Shown: positions 46,001 through 59,500, counted from the first letter of the stretch. The stretch: DNA of 64,000 nt from Oenanthe sinensis (GCA_028671895.1 CM053810.1:31351501-31415500); one strand, 5' to 3'. Notes: a model not told the origin generated them from the letters alone. Program-made: numbers and translations.

Positions 46001-49000
46001 TTGAGTACTGATAGTTTTAATTCTATACTAGATATTTTATTACTAATTACTACTTAGAACAATGATCATACATAACACATAACACATATATTAATTGAAA
46101 ATTTACAAATAAATGTTTCCCAGGCGGACAAATGTTAGGCGCACATGAATATATTGATGTGAATGTCCTCTAGCTTCACGAGAAGCCATAATAAGCATGA
46201 AACATAAAAGTACTAGTTTAGTTGATTGCATGTTGGACCCCCAGCGTGTCGAAAGAGCCTTGGCTTAAAGCGATTGGGTTTAATTCTTGGGAGAGGCATT
46301 TGTTGGTTGGATTTTGCCCTCATTCCTCATTAATAGGTCAAAAAACAAAGGTACACAAACCTAAAAGAGGTACTGTATCAAGTCGTAGCACAGATTAGTC
46401 TCCCCCAAATTGGGTGCAAGCACCTTCTGAAGATTCCCATGATGACAAACAAAAAGAAAAAAGATTCGGTGTCTCTGTAACATTTTGTGCAAGTTTAATA
46501 TTAACACCTCATATACAATCTCTAGACTACTGTATACAACTATGCTGCGTCTCTTCCTTTTATTATTAATCATGTTCGGTTTATAAGTTTTTTGCATTTA
46601 TGGTTAGCAAAAACCTATTGATGCCATTTTAATCATTGACAGGGAGCTCTATAGTAACAACATAAGTGGACCAATCCCTAGTGATCTTGGAAATCTAACA
46701 AATTTGGTGAGCTTGGATTTGTACATGAACAGCTTTTCTGGTCCCATACCAGATACATTAGGAAAACTGACGAAGCTAAGATTCCTGTAAGAGTTCAAAC
46801 CTTGGGGTCCTTATTTACTTATGGTTGTGTTAATTTTACTAGCATTGTTTCTATCTACTTCCAGATTTTTCACTTTAATTTTCGCTTACTATGATATGCT
46901 ATGAGCCTACCTAGCACATTGATTGATGCACGCATATTACACATAGTTGGAACTTGGAAGTCTTTATTTTTGTGCAAGGTAATAATATCCAAGTGATCTT
47001 GACTCCATGACCTCTACATGTTTGTGCAAGGGTAGAAGGCTCAACAACAACAGCCTCTCTGGTGTGATTCCAATGTCATTGACTAATATCAAGACTCTTC
47101 AAGTATTGTAAGTTCCTGGATATGATCTGACCATGTAAAAATTATTATTACTTTCCTTTTTTTCTTATTCCAGATCATTAGTTTTATTGCTGGTTCGGGA
47201 AATATAATTTGAATAATTGTTATCAGGGATCTATCAAATAATCATTTATCAGGACTAGTACCAGACAATGGCTCGTTTTCCTTGTTCACTCCCATCAGGT
47301 ATTCTATCCATATATATGGTTCACTAAATTTTCCTTGATGAGAAACAAAATAAGAAAATGTGCTGATTTCTATATTTACTTTTTGACTTTCACCCGCAGT
47401 TTTGCTAATAATCTGAATTTATGTGGACCGGTTACTGGGAAATCATGCCCTGGATCTCCACCATTTGCTCCACCACCTCCATTCATTCCACCATTAACAG
47501 CTGCTTCTCCAGGTCATTTTATTTGTTTATGAATGTTAATTAATTTGAAATCAAACTTTACATGATACCTTGAATTGGTGATTTGACTTTGTGGTCTTAT
47601 CTTACACTACAATCCTATATAAGCTATAGAATGAGTGTCCTCATAAATATTTGAGTTGCATGTAGAATTTGTTGTTTGTGTATCTACAAAGTAAATAACA
47701 TCAGGTTTCTTTTCATATCACTTTGCAGGCGGAAATGGTCCCACTGGAGCAATTGCAGGAGGAGTAGCTGCTGGTGCTGCTTTACTCTTTGCAGCCCCTG
47801 CTATGGCATTTGCATGGTGGCAAAGAAGAAAACCACATGAACATTTCTTTGATGTACCAGGTTATTCTTACAAAACTTTGATTTTAATTTTAATTTTTTT
47901 ATATATTATAGTTTAATTTTAAATTAATGTTGCATGGGTAACTTTTTAACTTTAATGCGGTTCACCTCAGCTGAGGAGGATCCAGAAGTGCACCTAGGTC
48001 AACTGAAGAGGTATTCTTTGCGAGAATTACAAGTTGCCACAGATAGTTTTAGCAACAAAAACATACTAGGCAGAGGTGGATTCGGTAAGGTATACAAGGG
48101 GCGACTTGTTGATGGAACACTTGTGGCAGTCAAAAGGCTGAAAGAAGAACGAACACCTGGCGGAGAGTTGCAGTTTCAGACAGAAGTAGAGATGATCAGT
48201 ATGGCTGTGCATAGAAATCTTTTGCGTCTACGTGGTTTTTGCATGACGCCAACTGAGCGCCTACTTGTCTATCCATACATGGCTAATGGGAGTGTTGCAT
48301 CATGTTTAAGAGGTATTCTTGTGTCTAAACAAACAATAGAAATGTAAAGACATGGTCCTCCTCAAAATCAATATCTGGATATAATTGAACCTCAGCTTTT
48401 AGGGTCTGATGTTAGGTTTTGTTTTAATATTTTATGGTAGAAGGATCGGTTTTCAGAATTTTCATCATGTGCTCTCAATATATGACATTGTTTAGTAGAG
48501 TGGGTGAAAGCAGCACTTGTGCTACTATATTTTATGTATACGGTTCTTTCCTACTGTGATTATTTTTTTCGGAGTGGAACACTACTGTAATTTTGGTTGC
48601 TATATCATTAATGCCTTTTAGCGGTCAAGTTTTTCGTTCTAGAATTACTTTATGCAATACATGTTGTGCAAACTAATGACACTTTCAATTTTGGTAATTT
48701 TTTGTAGAGCGTCTACCATCCGAACCACCTCTTGATTGGCCAACTAGGAAGAGGATTGCCTTGGGTTCTTCCAGAGCTCTTTCTTATTTGCATGATAGTT
48801 GTGATCCCAAGATTATCCATCGTGATGTGAAAGCAGCAAATATATTGTTGGATGAAGAGTTTGAGCCTGTTGTCGGTGACTTTGGGTTAGCTAAGCTTAT
48901 GGATTACAAGGATACCCATGTTACAACGGCTGTAAGGGGCACCATTGGGCACATAGCTCCAGAGTATCTCTCCACAGGAAAGTCATCAGAGAAGACTGAT

Positions 49001-49634
49001 GTCTTCGGCTATGGGATTATGCTCTTAGAGCTAATTACTGGCCAGAGGGCATTTGATCTTGCTCGGCTTGCAAACGATGATGATGTTATGTTGTTGGATT
49101 GGGTATGTAACCATTATTCTTTTGTACTCTTGCACTTCAAATGTTTCTAGAAATTGACACATCTTTTTGTATGATAATAGAATTAGTTCTTAAGATTCTT
49201 GTTTTCAAGCAGTCTGCAGACTCTGTGCTGCCTTTTTTTTTTTTTTGCCTTGGACTCGGTTCCACACATCTGAAGTCATTTTGTACAATATTTAGTTTTT
49301 ATATTGCAATGCCTCTTAGGTTAAAAGCCTTTTGAAAGAGAAAAAGTTGGAGATGCTGGTTGACCCTGATCTGCAAAACAATTACATTGAATCTGAGGTA
49401 GAGCAGCTTATTCAAGTTGCATTACTCTGTACCCAAGGCTCGCCTATGGATCGTCCTAAGATGTCAGAGGTGGTCAGAATGCTTGAAGGTGACGGCCTTG
49501 CAGAAAAGTGGGAGGAGTGGCAAAAGGTTGAGGTCACTAATCATGAGGTTGATTTAGCTCCACGTCGGACTTCTGAATGGATCCTCGACTCCACAGATAA
49601 CCTACATGCTTTCGAATTATCTGGCCCTAGATAA
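42885..49634 (+). CDS. SERK: SERK1/2-like LRR receptor kinase (somatic embryogenesis receptor kinase)
   Basis: Exons: 42885-42969, 44336-44468, 44901-44969, 46643-46786, 47036-47107, 47227-47298, 47400-47512, 47729-47860, 47971-48312, 48708-49102 and 49320-49634. All introns are GT-AG and the total is 1872 bp (623 residues plus stop), the usual SERK length and exon number. Order: signal peptide; LRR cap with NPCTWFHVTC; LRRs; LCGPVTGKSCPGSPP and a proline-rich hinge typical of SERK1/2 and not of BAK1; membrane segment (GAIAGGVAAGAALLF); kinase with GRGGFGKV (about 307-314), ATP lysine (about 328), HRD (about 425) and DFG (about 445); C-tail ending SGPR. All catalytic residues are present, so it is an active RD kinase by sequence. 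SERKs are plasma-membrane co-receptors for BRI1, FLS2, EMS1 and similar receptors. Oddity: exon 3 is 69 bp, not the usual 72, one residue short (LVPLGQL). A second first exon lies at 40813. Confidence 0.95.
44970..46642 (+). other. SERK: Long intron 3 of SERK
   Basis: 1673 bp against 70-700 bp for most of the other introns. It holds the partial direct repeat AGCAACATATTTAAATCTAGTA / AACAACATATTAAAATCTAAT near 45500-45590 and GGGTTCGATACTC near 45482 (B-box-like). Old TE debris is likely; nothing intact is seen. Confidence 0.45.
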
Positions 49635-51180
49635 GCTGTAATATTTTAAATGATAAAAGTTATCTTTTTCGGCCTATTTATAATTTAGTTTTGTTCACCT
49701 TGTTTCTGTCTTCATATTATTCCTTTTTATCCCCGTTTCCCTCTCTCTACTGCTGTCTGAATGTTCGAACTAAGTGATACATTAATCTGTGTGAATGCTG
49801 CAAAGGTCACATGGTTGTTGGCACTTAGCACCTTGGCCCTAATCGTTTCAACTACCTTAATTTATAGGTAGGGAAGTCTACAACTTACCAAAACTGCCAG
49901 TTTATACAATACATAACTAAATTAACAGCCAAGTATTACTCTTTTTTGTACATTATATCAATATTTTAAAAAAAAATACTTGTAACATTTTTGAAGTTTT
50001 CTTCTTTTTTATATAAAAGTTAAAATTGTAAAATTTTATACTAGAAAAGAAAATTTTAAAAATAAGTTTCACGGTTAACTTGGCAAGACTAAGAGCAAGT
50101 GGAAGTGTTTGTCATGCTTTTCATCAGTAGTTGAATCCGGATTTACCGGTTATGGGTGTGGGCAGTCCATAATCCGAAATTTGAAATCATGTTTTAGCGT
50201 CGGGTAGTTTCTCGTAAAAAATTAAAAATATTAACTATGTTTTTTATATGTCTTTAAATATATATGAAAAAGTCTAACTATGATCAAAATTATTTGACAA
50301 AACTGATGAGTTAAAGGAGTATACAACAGTCGTTGAAAACTTGGTTCAGAAAAAAGAAGCATACATTAAGCCCATTATAGTAAACAAATCAGTCTGTTAC
50401 TCCAATACAGGTTTTGGTGTTTTATGTTGAAGGTAGTAGTAATGGGCTCCGTTTCATAACAGGTACACTGACCGAGTTCGTGTTTCAAAACTAGGACATG
50501 CGTTCAATTTGTTTCAAAAATGGTACACTGAATCCCCTTTTTTGGCGAACACACTTGGATTTGGTTTCAGACTTGTATACAATAGCTAGTGGCGAACACA
50601 TTTTCAAAGCTGCACACCTTTGTCCAAATTTTTCAAGGGCGAACACATCACATGCAATCTCTGTTGTGTTCCCAGTGTGCAATGGCGAACATAACAGAGA
50701 GTTAAACGACGTCGTTTTCTTTGTTAGCTTTAAAACCAAATTTATCATAATATCCCTCACATATCAGCCGCAGCACACCACAAGCAGTCTACTACGGGGA
50801 ACGGCGAACAAGGGGTCTCCGCACGGCAAACAGGTACTCTTGTTGGTCCCTTGTTTCTTACTTCTTCTTTTATGTCTTGCATATGCTGTGGATATTCCGA
50901 TTATCATGTTCATCTTGTACTCTATGTTCATCTTCTTATCATTCATGTTCTTGTTCCGATTGATGCTTGATTTTGAATTTTTATTGTGATTTGTATGCTT
51001 TATTTCCTGTATTTATTGTTGTGATTGATAACATGACCTCAATTCGGAATATTAAATTAACAGAACTTTGAACGTAATATAGTTCCGATTATCAATTAAT
51101 AGGTTGATCAGTGAATAATTAAGATGTCCATTAGAGAATATAATTGATTAATTTCATTGACTTAAAGCACATAATATGAC
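49635..51180. other. SERK 3' flank and region upstream of the PMD pseudogene
   Basis: 49635-50430 is AT-rich and holds the SERK 3' UTR. 50460-50830 is richer in GC and has repeated GCGAACACA motifs (about 50543, 50592, 50639, 50685). Opposed short ORFs here are not supported as genes. It may be the 5' terminal part of the transposon that carried the PMD gene; no terminal inverted repeat was identified. Confidence 0.35.
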
Positions 51181-51890
51181 AATTATAACTAAATAAGTGC
51201 AAATTCAAACATTTAAGTATAGTAATCTTAATTAGTGAATTAGTATACAGATTAGTGAATAATTAGTACATTACTTGATTAAATATAAAAAAGAAATTTT
51301 ATACAAATCTAAAGTATAAAATTATTGAAATATAAAAATATAAATAAAATTATATAAACTATATTTTGGAACATTAATATATAATAATTAGTGAATTAGT
51401 ATGTTGTTTAGTGAATAATCAATAGTTTAGTTAATTAAAATTTTAAAATATAATTGTATTAAAATCTAAATTATTTAATTATTGAAATATAAAAATATAT
51501 TTTGGAACATTAATATATAATAATATATTAATTAGTGAATTAGTATGTTATTTAGTGATTAATTAGTAGGTTAGTTAATATATAAATTTATAAAATATAA
51601 TTATATTAAAATATAAAATTATATAATTATTGAAATATAAGAATATAAATAAAATTATTTCGGAACTTTAAAATATAATAATATATTAATTAGTGAATTA
51701 GTCTGTTGATTAGTAAATAATTAGTAGGTGTGATTAAATTTATAAAATATAATTATATTAAAATATAAATTATATAATTATTGAAATATAAATATAAAAA
51801 TGAAATTATATAAATTATATGTTGGAACTTTAAAGTATAATAATATATTAATTAGTGAATTAGTATGATATTTTCGAATATAAAAATATG
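51180..51890. repeat. AT-rich tandem array, about 155 bp period
   Basis: TTAGTGAATTAGTATG-type cores recur at about 51231, 51387, 51531, 51689 and 51851, with ATAATTATATTAAAATATAA between them. Non-coding. Confidence 0.75.
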
Positions 51891-52155
51891 AATATATTAA
51901 TAAAAAAATATGTTTAGTAATATATAAATATAATTATATAAATTAAAATTTAGAAAATTTATATTTGAAATGTTAAAAAAATATATTTTAAAAAAACATT
52001 TTTTTGAATCTAAATATATCAATATATATAAGAGGAAAATTAATATAAAGTATATTTGAAAGAATTTAGATTTTTTTAGCTTTTATTATTAACAATTACT
52101 TGAAAAAAAAATATTTGATTAATTAATATTTGTTTAAATTTTTGCAAAAACATAT

Positions 52156-54793
52156 ATGGATTCGGTTAGTTATCATCCTGGTCCTGTAGACGGATCTTTA
52201 CTGACCAGACAGCAGGTGCATCGTTCGGAACATATATGGAATGAAGAGGTATAACAATTTTCAAATATTTATTGTAAGATTATAGGTATATATATTACTG
52301 TCATTATGTAATTTATTTAACTGATATAATCATATGATTCTTTGCAGGCATTGCCAGATTTTCGTACTCGCGTCAACTACCGTGGTTATTGGGATAAAGT
52401 CAAAAAATATCCACCACATCCCGATGTCTTGGCAGCTATTGTATCATCTGGTTTTCATGGCGTTTACCAGATTGGGGCAATTAAACATGATCCCGGATTG
52501 ATTACTGCATTTGTGGAGAGATGGCGCCCAGAGACTCATACATTTCATTTTCGTTTTGGTGAGGCGACTATCACTCTAGAGTATGTTTATTATATACTGG
52601 GGTTGCCTACTATTGGATCTCCTGTTGTGCATTCATTGCGTCAGCAAAGTTTAGAAGAGAAGCGCTAGTTGGTTGGTGATTTGTTAGGTGTTTACCCTGT
52701 TGGAGATGACGTGAATAGAGGTGGATTGAAGCTGACATGGTTGGTAGATCATTTTGGCGCATGTGATCGGTTGGACGAGGATTCAGTTGATTTTGACAGA
52801 TAGTTGTTATTTCACATCCGGGCACATTTGGTTATGATTATTGGTTCTGTCTTTCCCAACGCAACTGGGAACAGGTTGCAGGTGGACTTCTTAGAGTATG
52901 TACGAGACTATACCCAGGTACAGGCGTATAGTTGAGGTAGCGCGGTGCTTGCCTTCTTGTATAAGAAGTTGTGCTTTACTAGCATTGGTAGGAAGAAGGA
53001 ATTCTTTGGGTGTACTAGACTATTGCAGGTAAATATACTTTATTATACATGCATCATTTCTCTTTAAGATTTGTGAGTATGACTTTTAAATATGAATTAG
53101 GTATGGATCTGGGAACGTTTTCCTTCACTAGCTCCAGTACGTAGGGATGATGCATACATTCAGCATCCCTTGGCTATGAGGTACGATAGTAAAAAATTAC
53201 TTTTAAAATTTGATTATAGCTTAGTTGTTGGATGTTATTGACCCACAAATTTATTGTAGGTGGAAGGTTCAGTTGAGTATGATATCTGTTCCACACTCAC
53301 AGTCGTGTTTTGTTCGTTATGAGCTAGATGCCATGGGTACTGATGAGTTCTTTTGTTGGAGGCCATACAGAGGTGTAGAGGGTGATATTAGGCCTGATGT
53401 TCTTACTCGGACTTTGTGGACATCAAAGTATCCCTTCATATTTGAAGAAGTTGTCGAGTGGAGCTATCCTGATCGTGTGACCAGGTAGTTTGGCTTTAGG
53501 CAAGATATACCACGTTGCTCACCTGAAGAGAACCACGATAGGATGCACGTGGCCTATAATGATCATTTGGTTTGGGTCTCTGTCCATAGCACATTCATCC
53601 AGCTTTGGGAGTCTAGGCTTAGCGAGGCCATGACACCGCGTCACTACAAATATCTGAAGGATGGAGGTGCAGGGTGTACATCAGCATATGATGGATGGTA
53701 TTCCACCATTACCCGCCGATTTGTAGTAGATCCGAGGCGATCATCTGTAGAGCATGGCTTTCAGGGCACACGTGGATATTCACAGTACTATGTAAGTTCA
53801 ATATATGTTAATGATTTAGTGATTCGTAATGTTGTTATAGATTTATTTTAGTTTTCACATCATTGAATTGTTTCCATATAGGCCGAGGGGATTTCCCAAG
53901 CTTTTCATGCCATCCAGGATCCTGATCCCGATGTCGATGATACACGTACGATTCTAGGGGACCGGTTAACCTCTACTGGTTGTAGTTCTTACCAGCACAC
54001 GTTGCCCCAGCCGGTTCCCCCTCTATCAGGTGGTCGACATGGTTATCAACGACATAGGAGTACTGGAAGAAGAGTTGGTCGTCCTCGAGATGTCCCAGTT
54101 GTTCCTGAGCCCGATACGTACTACGATCATGTAGCCTCAGATGTGCACACTTCTTCAGGTTTCGTGACAGAGTCATCGCCTCCCCACTCAGAGGGGGGAT
54201 GGGGTACATGGACACAGGGTCATTCGTATCATCAGTCTCAGATGTCTGCTGGAGGAGGTTGGGGAGACACCACACCGGTTGTTGCTGACGGCGGTTGGGA
54301 TTCTTGGACAGACCGTCCTTCTTATGATCAGTCTCAGATATCCACTAGAGGATTTAGGGGAGGCACGACGCATGTTAGTGGTGACGGTTCTTGGGATGCC
54401 TGGGTCGGTGGGGCTGCAGATGAGGAGTATCAGATGGGGTTGGGTGGTTCTTTCGGTGGTAATAGGGGGGGTAGTACATCAGACGGAGGTTCGTCATTGC
54501 CTCTGGAGCCGTCACAGTTTTTGGGTGGTGGTGCTGGTGGTTGGGGTAGTTGGCGACGTGATGTTTCACAGGAGTATACCCCTATTTCTGGAGGAGGTGC
54601 ATGGGATATAGGTGGTACTCAGGACCAGTCTCAGTTGACCCATGCAGATACTACACAGGGATACCAGACGCCTATTCGTGGATTTGAGCTGTTTCAATCG
54701 CAGAGTAACGCATTTAGTTCTCTAGTTATAGATCCACAAGGTGGTAATATGCAGCAGAGACAACAACCACGGAGACATGTTAAAGGTTGTTAG
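52156..54793 (+). pseudogene. Plant mobile domain (MAIN-like) pseudogene with Gly/Trp-rich tail
   Basis: Exons about 52156-52248, 52348-53028, 53101-53180, 53260-53791 and 53882-54793, with good splice sites. Hallmarks of the plant mobile domain family (MAIN/MAIL, often annotated 'phosphatase 7 long form homolog'): FHFRFGEATITLEYVYYILG then LPTIG; NATGNRLQVDFLEYVRDY; VWIWERFPSLAP; TKYPF-like WTSKYPFIFEE. Four in-frame stops: TAG 52666, TAG 52801, TGA 52933 (Trp in the family), TAG 53486. All fit C-to-T or G-to-A transitions. Exon 5 is long and open and encodes repeated Gly/Trp units (GGWGTW, GGGWGD, GGWDSW, GSWDAW, GGWGSW). The 3' end is cut by a SIRE LTR: its last Cys codon and stop come from TGTTAG of the LTR. 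Such genes often ride on transposons; the carrier type is not shown here. Confidence 0.85.
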
Positions 54794-56113
54794 GTCCAAA
54801 GTGTTGTAGAGGGGGGGGGGGTGAATACAACTGTTTAAAATTTATGAGAGAATAGACAATGTGCAAGTAATAAATGATGACTCAGAATTTCAAGAATATA
54901 TCATTATATTCATTGATGGATTTGCTACAACATTCATAAAAGCATCATGATCAGTTGAACAATAAATACAGCAATTAAAGCTAGATTCAACTGATCCTCT
55001 CTCTCTCACTTTTTGTTTTACAGTAAATGCTCTCTCTTAAAAATTATCGTTTTAAAATACAGAGATACAAGTTACTACTAAAAATAAAAACAAAGTGCTG
55101 CTTTTATAATGTCATGTAGTCTTGATCTTGTCCTTTTTGTGTACGTGGCCCAATCAGGACTTCGACAACAAAAAGTACTTTCCCAACAACTCTGGATCAA
55201 CCGTTCACAATAAGCCACTTGTCCCTTGAACATTAAATGTTACATTTCTACCCGCATCTCGATCTTCGCCTGGACCCATCTCGATCTCGATCTGTGAAAA
55301 TCTCGATCTCGATCTGTGAAAATCTCGATCTCGATCTGTGAAAATCTCGATCTCGATCTGTGAAAATCTCGATCTCGATCTGGGAGAATCTCGATCTCGA
55401 TCTGTGAAAATCTCGATCTCGATCTGTGAAAATCTCGATCTCGATCTGGGAGAATCTCGATCTCGATCTATCGCCTGGATCGAGATTTGTCTTTGCAGTG
55501 TTTTACTTCACTTGTAAATCTCGATCCGCATCTCGATCTGCTGTGGATCGACATTTGCCTTGGCAAATATGCACACATCCAATGTTGACCTTCTTTAGTG
55601 ACTAATTGAGAATTAACCTTTGTGAGCAAGTTTCCTTAGCTTCTTCAATTTCTTTTCCTCACTCAATTCAAATGAGATCTTCTATTACTGACACGAACTT
55701 GCCTCCAATGTCCTGACACTTGATGCAATGGTCTGGTTCATAAGTGACTAGTCTTGTAGGGGTTCTTGCTTCTGAATGTCAGTTCTCATTTGTTGATTAA
55801 CCTTTACATTATCCAGATGTTGATATACATTACATGAAATCACTTTGGCCTTCTTGATACTTCCTTGACATTAATTTGATTCTCCATTAGATAAGTTAGG
55901 GCATGAGCAATACTCAGATTGAACTTCTTCTCACTTATGCATCCTTGATTAACCAAATTAGTTACTTGTAGTTACCAAGTATCATTACCATTTCTTCAGT
56001 TGATTGATTCCATGTGCTTCTTCAGTTTCTCTTGTTTTGCTGTTGTTTTATCTTTTACTTAGTTGAGTTACAAAATAATTAAGTGTTACAAGTTAGTACA
56101 CCTATGCCTTTCA
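54788..56113 (-). repeat. 3' LTR of the SIRE element
   Basis: 1326 bp, TGTTAGGTCC...GCCTTTCA on the plus strand. It is inserted in the last exon of the PMD pseudogene; the left target copy would be AAGGT (54783-54787). Confidence 0.9.
55278..55485. repeat. GATCTCGATCTGTGAAAATCTC minisatellite in SIRE LTR
   Basis: About nine units of roughly 22 bp (TCTCGATCTCGATCTGTGAA, with GGGAGAATC variants). Related ATCTCGATC units stand between pol and the extra ORF of the same element at 61408-61618. Confidence 0.9.
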
Positions 56114-56127
56114 ATCTCCCCCTATTT
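56114..56127 (-). other. Polypurine tract of the SIRE element
   Basis: The plus strand reads ATCTCCCCCTATTT; the sense strand AAATAGGGGGAGAT lies directly before the 3' LTR. Confidence 0.85.
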
Positions 56128-56588
56128 GATTGTCTAACAATGACAACCAAATTCACAATGAGGATAACTCAACTAAACAGGGACTGAAAAAGATAAAATA
56201 ACATTCATAAAAGATCATGTCAACTTGCATAATGCTTGGCTTGATTAATTAACTTCATGTCTATTACTGATACTTCAAGTGCCAAAATTGGACACCTGTT
56301 GGCTCGATTAAATGGCTTCATGCTCTTCTAGAGATTTTTTTTTAAGTACTTTAAGAGCACGGTCCACTCAATCTTCAATTATCCTTCTGAAGTCCTTTTA
56401 GCAGTATTACCACCGCCGAACTTCGCGAAATAATTGATGCCTTATATAAACCAGTTTCAAGACACTTAGCTAACTAACTTCTACCTTACACTACACAAGA
56501 CAACAGATAATATATTTTTACAATGCAGGAAAACAAGAAAACAAATTATAACGCAAAGAAACATTACAAGCATGATACATTAAAACTT
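56128..56588 (-). other. 3' untranslated region between extra ORF and polypurine tract
   Basis: About 460 bp, no frame or repeat recognised. Confidence 0.5.
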
Positions 56589-59500
56589 TTATTTCTTGCG
56601 CTCCTCTTCCTCACGAGCTTTCTTCTTGGCTGCTTTTTCTTTCTTCATGAACTCAGGGTTGCAGACTTCATCCATTCTTTTCTTGAGAAGATTAAGTCCT
56701 TCTGCTTCCACATGATTTCTGATCTTGTAATTTCGAAACAACCTCAACCACCTTTCAACCATGCTGCGAGTGGTAAGCTTCGTGGGAATGTCTTCAAACC
56801 TCAGCTTTGTGACTTTGTCAGGGTACCCCTTTTCCCCTTTCTTCCGTATGACCAGCTGCTTAGGGTATCCAATGACAATAGCGGTGGTGCATTGCTGTAG
56901 CCTCTGAATATCAAGTTGTTGTCTTCTCTTACAGAAGTTATCAAACGTGACCCTCAGATAATCCTGATCAAACTCGTCAATATCATCCATCTCCTCAATC
57001 AATTCTCTTATACTACACAGTGTTTCATGACTGTGTTCTGCAAAGATGTCGTACTTGATTTCAATGATGGTTTCCACCTTATGCTTGTCTGTATAGATCA
57101 GCAGATCATTCTCATTCTCAGCTTTGCTCTTGACAAACTTGACATTTGCACTAACCACTGCACTAGCTTCCTTTCTTATTTCCCCTTCTTCTGGAATGTC
57201 TATCCTTGGATCTCCGTATCTTTGCACATGCTCTCTTATTGCCTCGTTTTGCAGCTCGAATGCATAGTCTTCAGGTTCCTTCTTAACCACTGGTAGTGTA
57301 GCTTCAGGCAACTTGTATCTAGAATCTTGCCTTCTTATCAGCTTCTCCAAGTCCTTAGCCACCAGCTTCTTTTCCTTTGTTAGAAAACCCTTAGAGAGAA
57401 CTAGCTTTGCAACTGCCTTCAGCACATTTCCGCTCGGAGTTAGTTTCGAATCATGCAGATTTACGATCCTCAAGACCTTGTCATGGACATATCTGATCTG
57501 GTAGGGATTTAGAATGATGTCAACCCCTCTGTCTTCAGCCATCTTCAACAATTTCTCCTTAAACAGCACTCCAGTCTTGACAGAGGTGTCTACCTTGTGA
57601 GCGAATTCTACCAGTTCACTTGCACCCCTTTCATGGAAGAAAGCTTCATCGACCATACACGGCCCGATTTTTGTTATGGGTGTCCAAGTGATCATCAGAT
57701 TCCATGCCTTCTCCTTGAATATGACTTGTACGGAGGTGCATCCCTGTCTTATGCAATTTAGATAATTCAGCAGCCCAGGGTTTAGATTTTCTAGCTTATG
57801 AAGAAGAAAGCTCAATCTTCCTGAGTCATGAGCATAGGCTCTTGGTCCAGCTAAGGCTTCTCTAGCCTTGTCCCACTCGGGACCTTCCCTCCTTATGTCA
57901 GCCTGGACCTTAGGATCATTGATCTTTTTCATTTCAAACTCATGCTGAGTTTTCTGAGCCGCTCTCTTCTCCTTTGCCATTAGTTCTTTTTCAACTATCC
58001 CTTGTAGAATTTCTTCATTTACTCTTTCTCTGGCTTCCCTGAAAATCTCTCCTTGCATCTCCGCTTCATCAACTTCTTCTTCTGGAACATGCTCGTCAGC
58101 AACCGAGTGGTCTCCTGCATCACCTGTAACTCCTGCGCCAGATCCGCCAGGATTTAGACCTCTTTCTTGTTCCCATTCTCTTGCTCGTTGCTCGAGTCTC
58201 GACCTCCTTGCCACTAAGGCTTCTACATCCATCTCGTCATCATCAGAATCTTCAATAAAGTCTCCCATAAATGTATCAACAAGAGGTGCTTCTTTCTCAG
58301 CTTCTTCTTCAGCTACCATCTTCTGCTTGCCTTTGTCCTTAAGAGCCGGTTGAGCCTCCTCCACCTTTTCACCAGATTTGTTTGAGGACTCGATCACCGG
58401 ACCCTTACTAGTCAGCTTTTTCAGACCCTGATCCTCTTTCTCCCCCTTAGGTGTGTTATCCTCATCAGGAGCATCATCATCATTATTATCGTCACCACCA
58501 CCACCAGTTGAAGGACCAGGTCCATCCTTGTTACGTCCAAAGACAGCATCAAGTAGTTCATGCAGTTTCGTCCAAACCTGAGACATGCCATAAGTGACAT
58601 CATCTACTGACCTCCCGACCTCCACCTGTGCCAATCCGAGATTGTTTATCTTGTCAATCATCTGATTTTGGACGGCAATCAGGTTCTCCATGAACTGAGC
58701 TCCAACCTCCAATCTTCCAGAGTGAGAAGAGACAGCAGCAGTAACACCAGCAACTCCAGCCTCCAAAGCCTCCACTTTCTTCACTAGATCCTGCAATTTG
58801 GGGGACGGTGTTTGGCTTGGGTTAGACTGTTTACTCTCGCCGGGTTCTGTTTCACTCAAGATCCCTAAAAAGAAGGGATCTACTCTCCCTGTCTCTCCCT
58901 CGTGTTTAGAGCCTAACAGTACTAGAGCCTCATCCACTAATCGCTGGGGACTAGCGGTGAGTTGGTCGGCGATATCGGTCAGTGAGACTGAGCCTTTAAG
59001 CGCTGTGTCTACGACGGGAGATGACGTTATGACCATGTCATCCCCTTGTTCACTTAGAACCTTTTCTGGTTCGCTGGGCTGTTCTGGAGGCGTAGACCCA
59101 CCAGTCACCAGATGTCGTTGCTCTGCAAGCAACTTGTTTTCTGATTTAGATGAGGAAGCGTCATCCGTACTGGATTCGACAGACTCTTCCTCATTAAAAC
59201 TGCCTGAGATACTAGTATCAGAAGTGCTAGTCTCAGTTTGCCATTCCCCTTCCGAGAAATTGCTCAAAGAGCCCTGAGCGGACAACTCAGGGAAGGTAGG
59301 GCCAGCTCCTATTGGCTGTTGAGATGGACCCCCTTCTTGACTCTCACCAACATGCCTAGGCGAGTGCGAATGTGTTGAAATGATTTGGAGAGGAGAGCCA
59401 CCAGCGTGAGGTGTGGTGGCTGTGAGAGGTGAACTAGCCTTAACAGGTTGTGCAGTTACCACTGGGTTTGAATCCACCTTTTGCTTCTTTGAAGGTGGCA

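Noticed and set aside
46230..46310. Second possible SINE in SERK intron 3
   Set aside because: A TTCTTGGGAGAGGC-like B-box remnant only; A box and ends not convincing.
50498..50989. 163-codon ORF with hydrophobic C-terminus
   Set aside because: No recognised domain; an opposed ORF overlaps it, and the hydrophobic part is T-rich DNA. Insufficient support for a gene.
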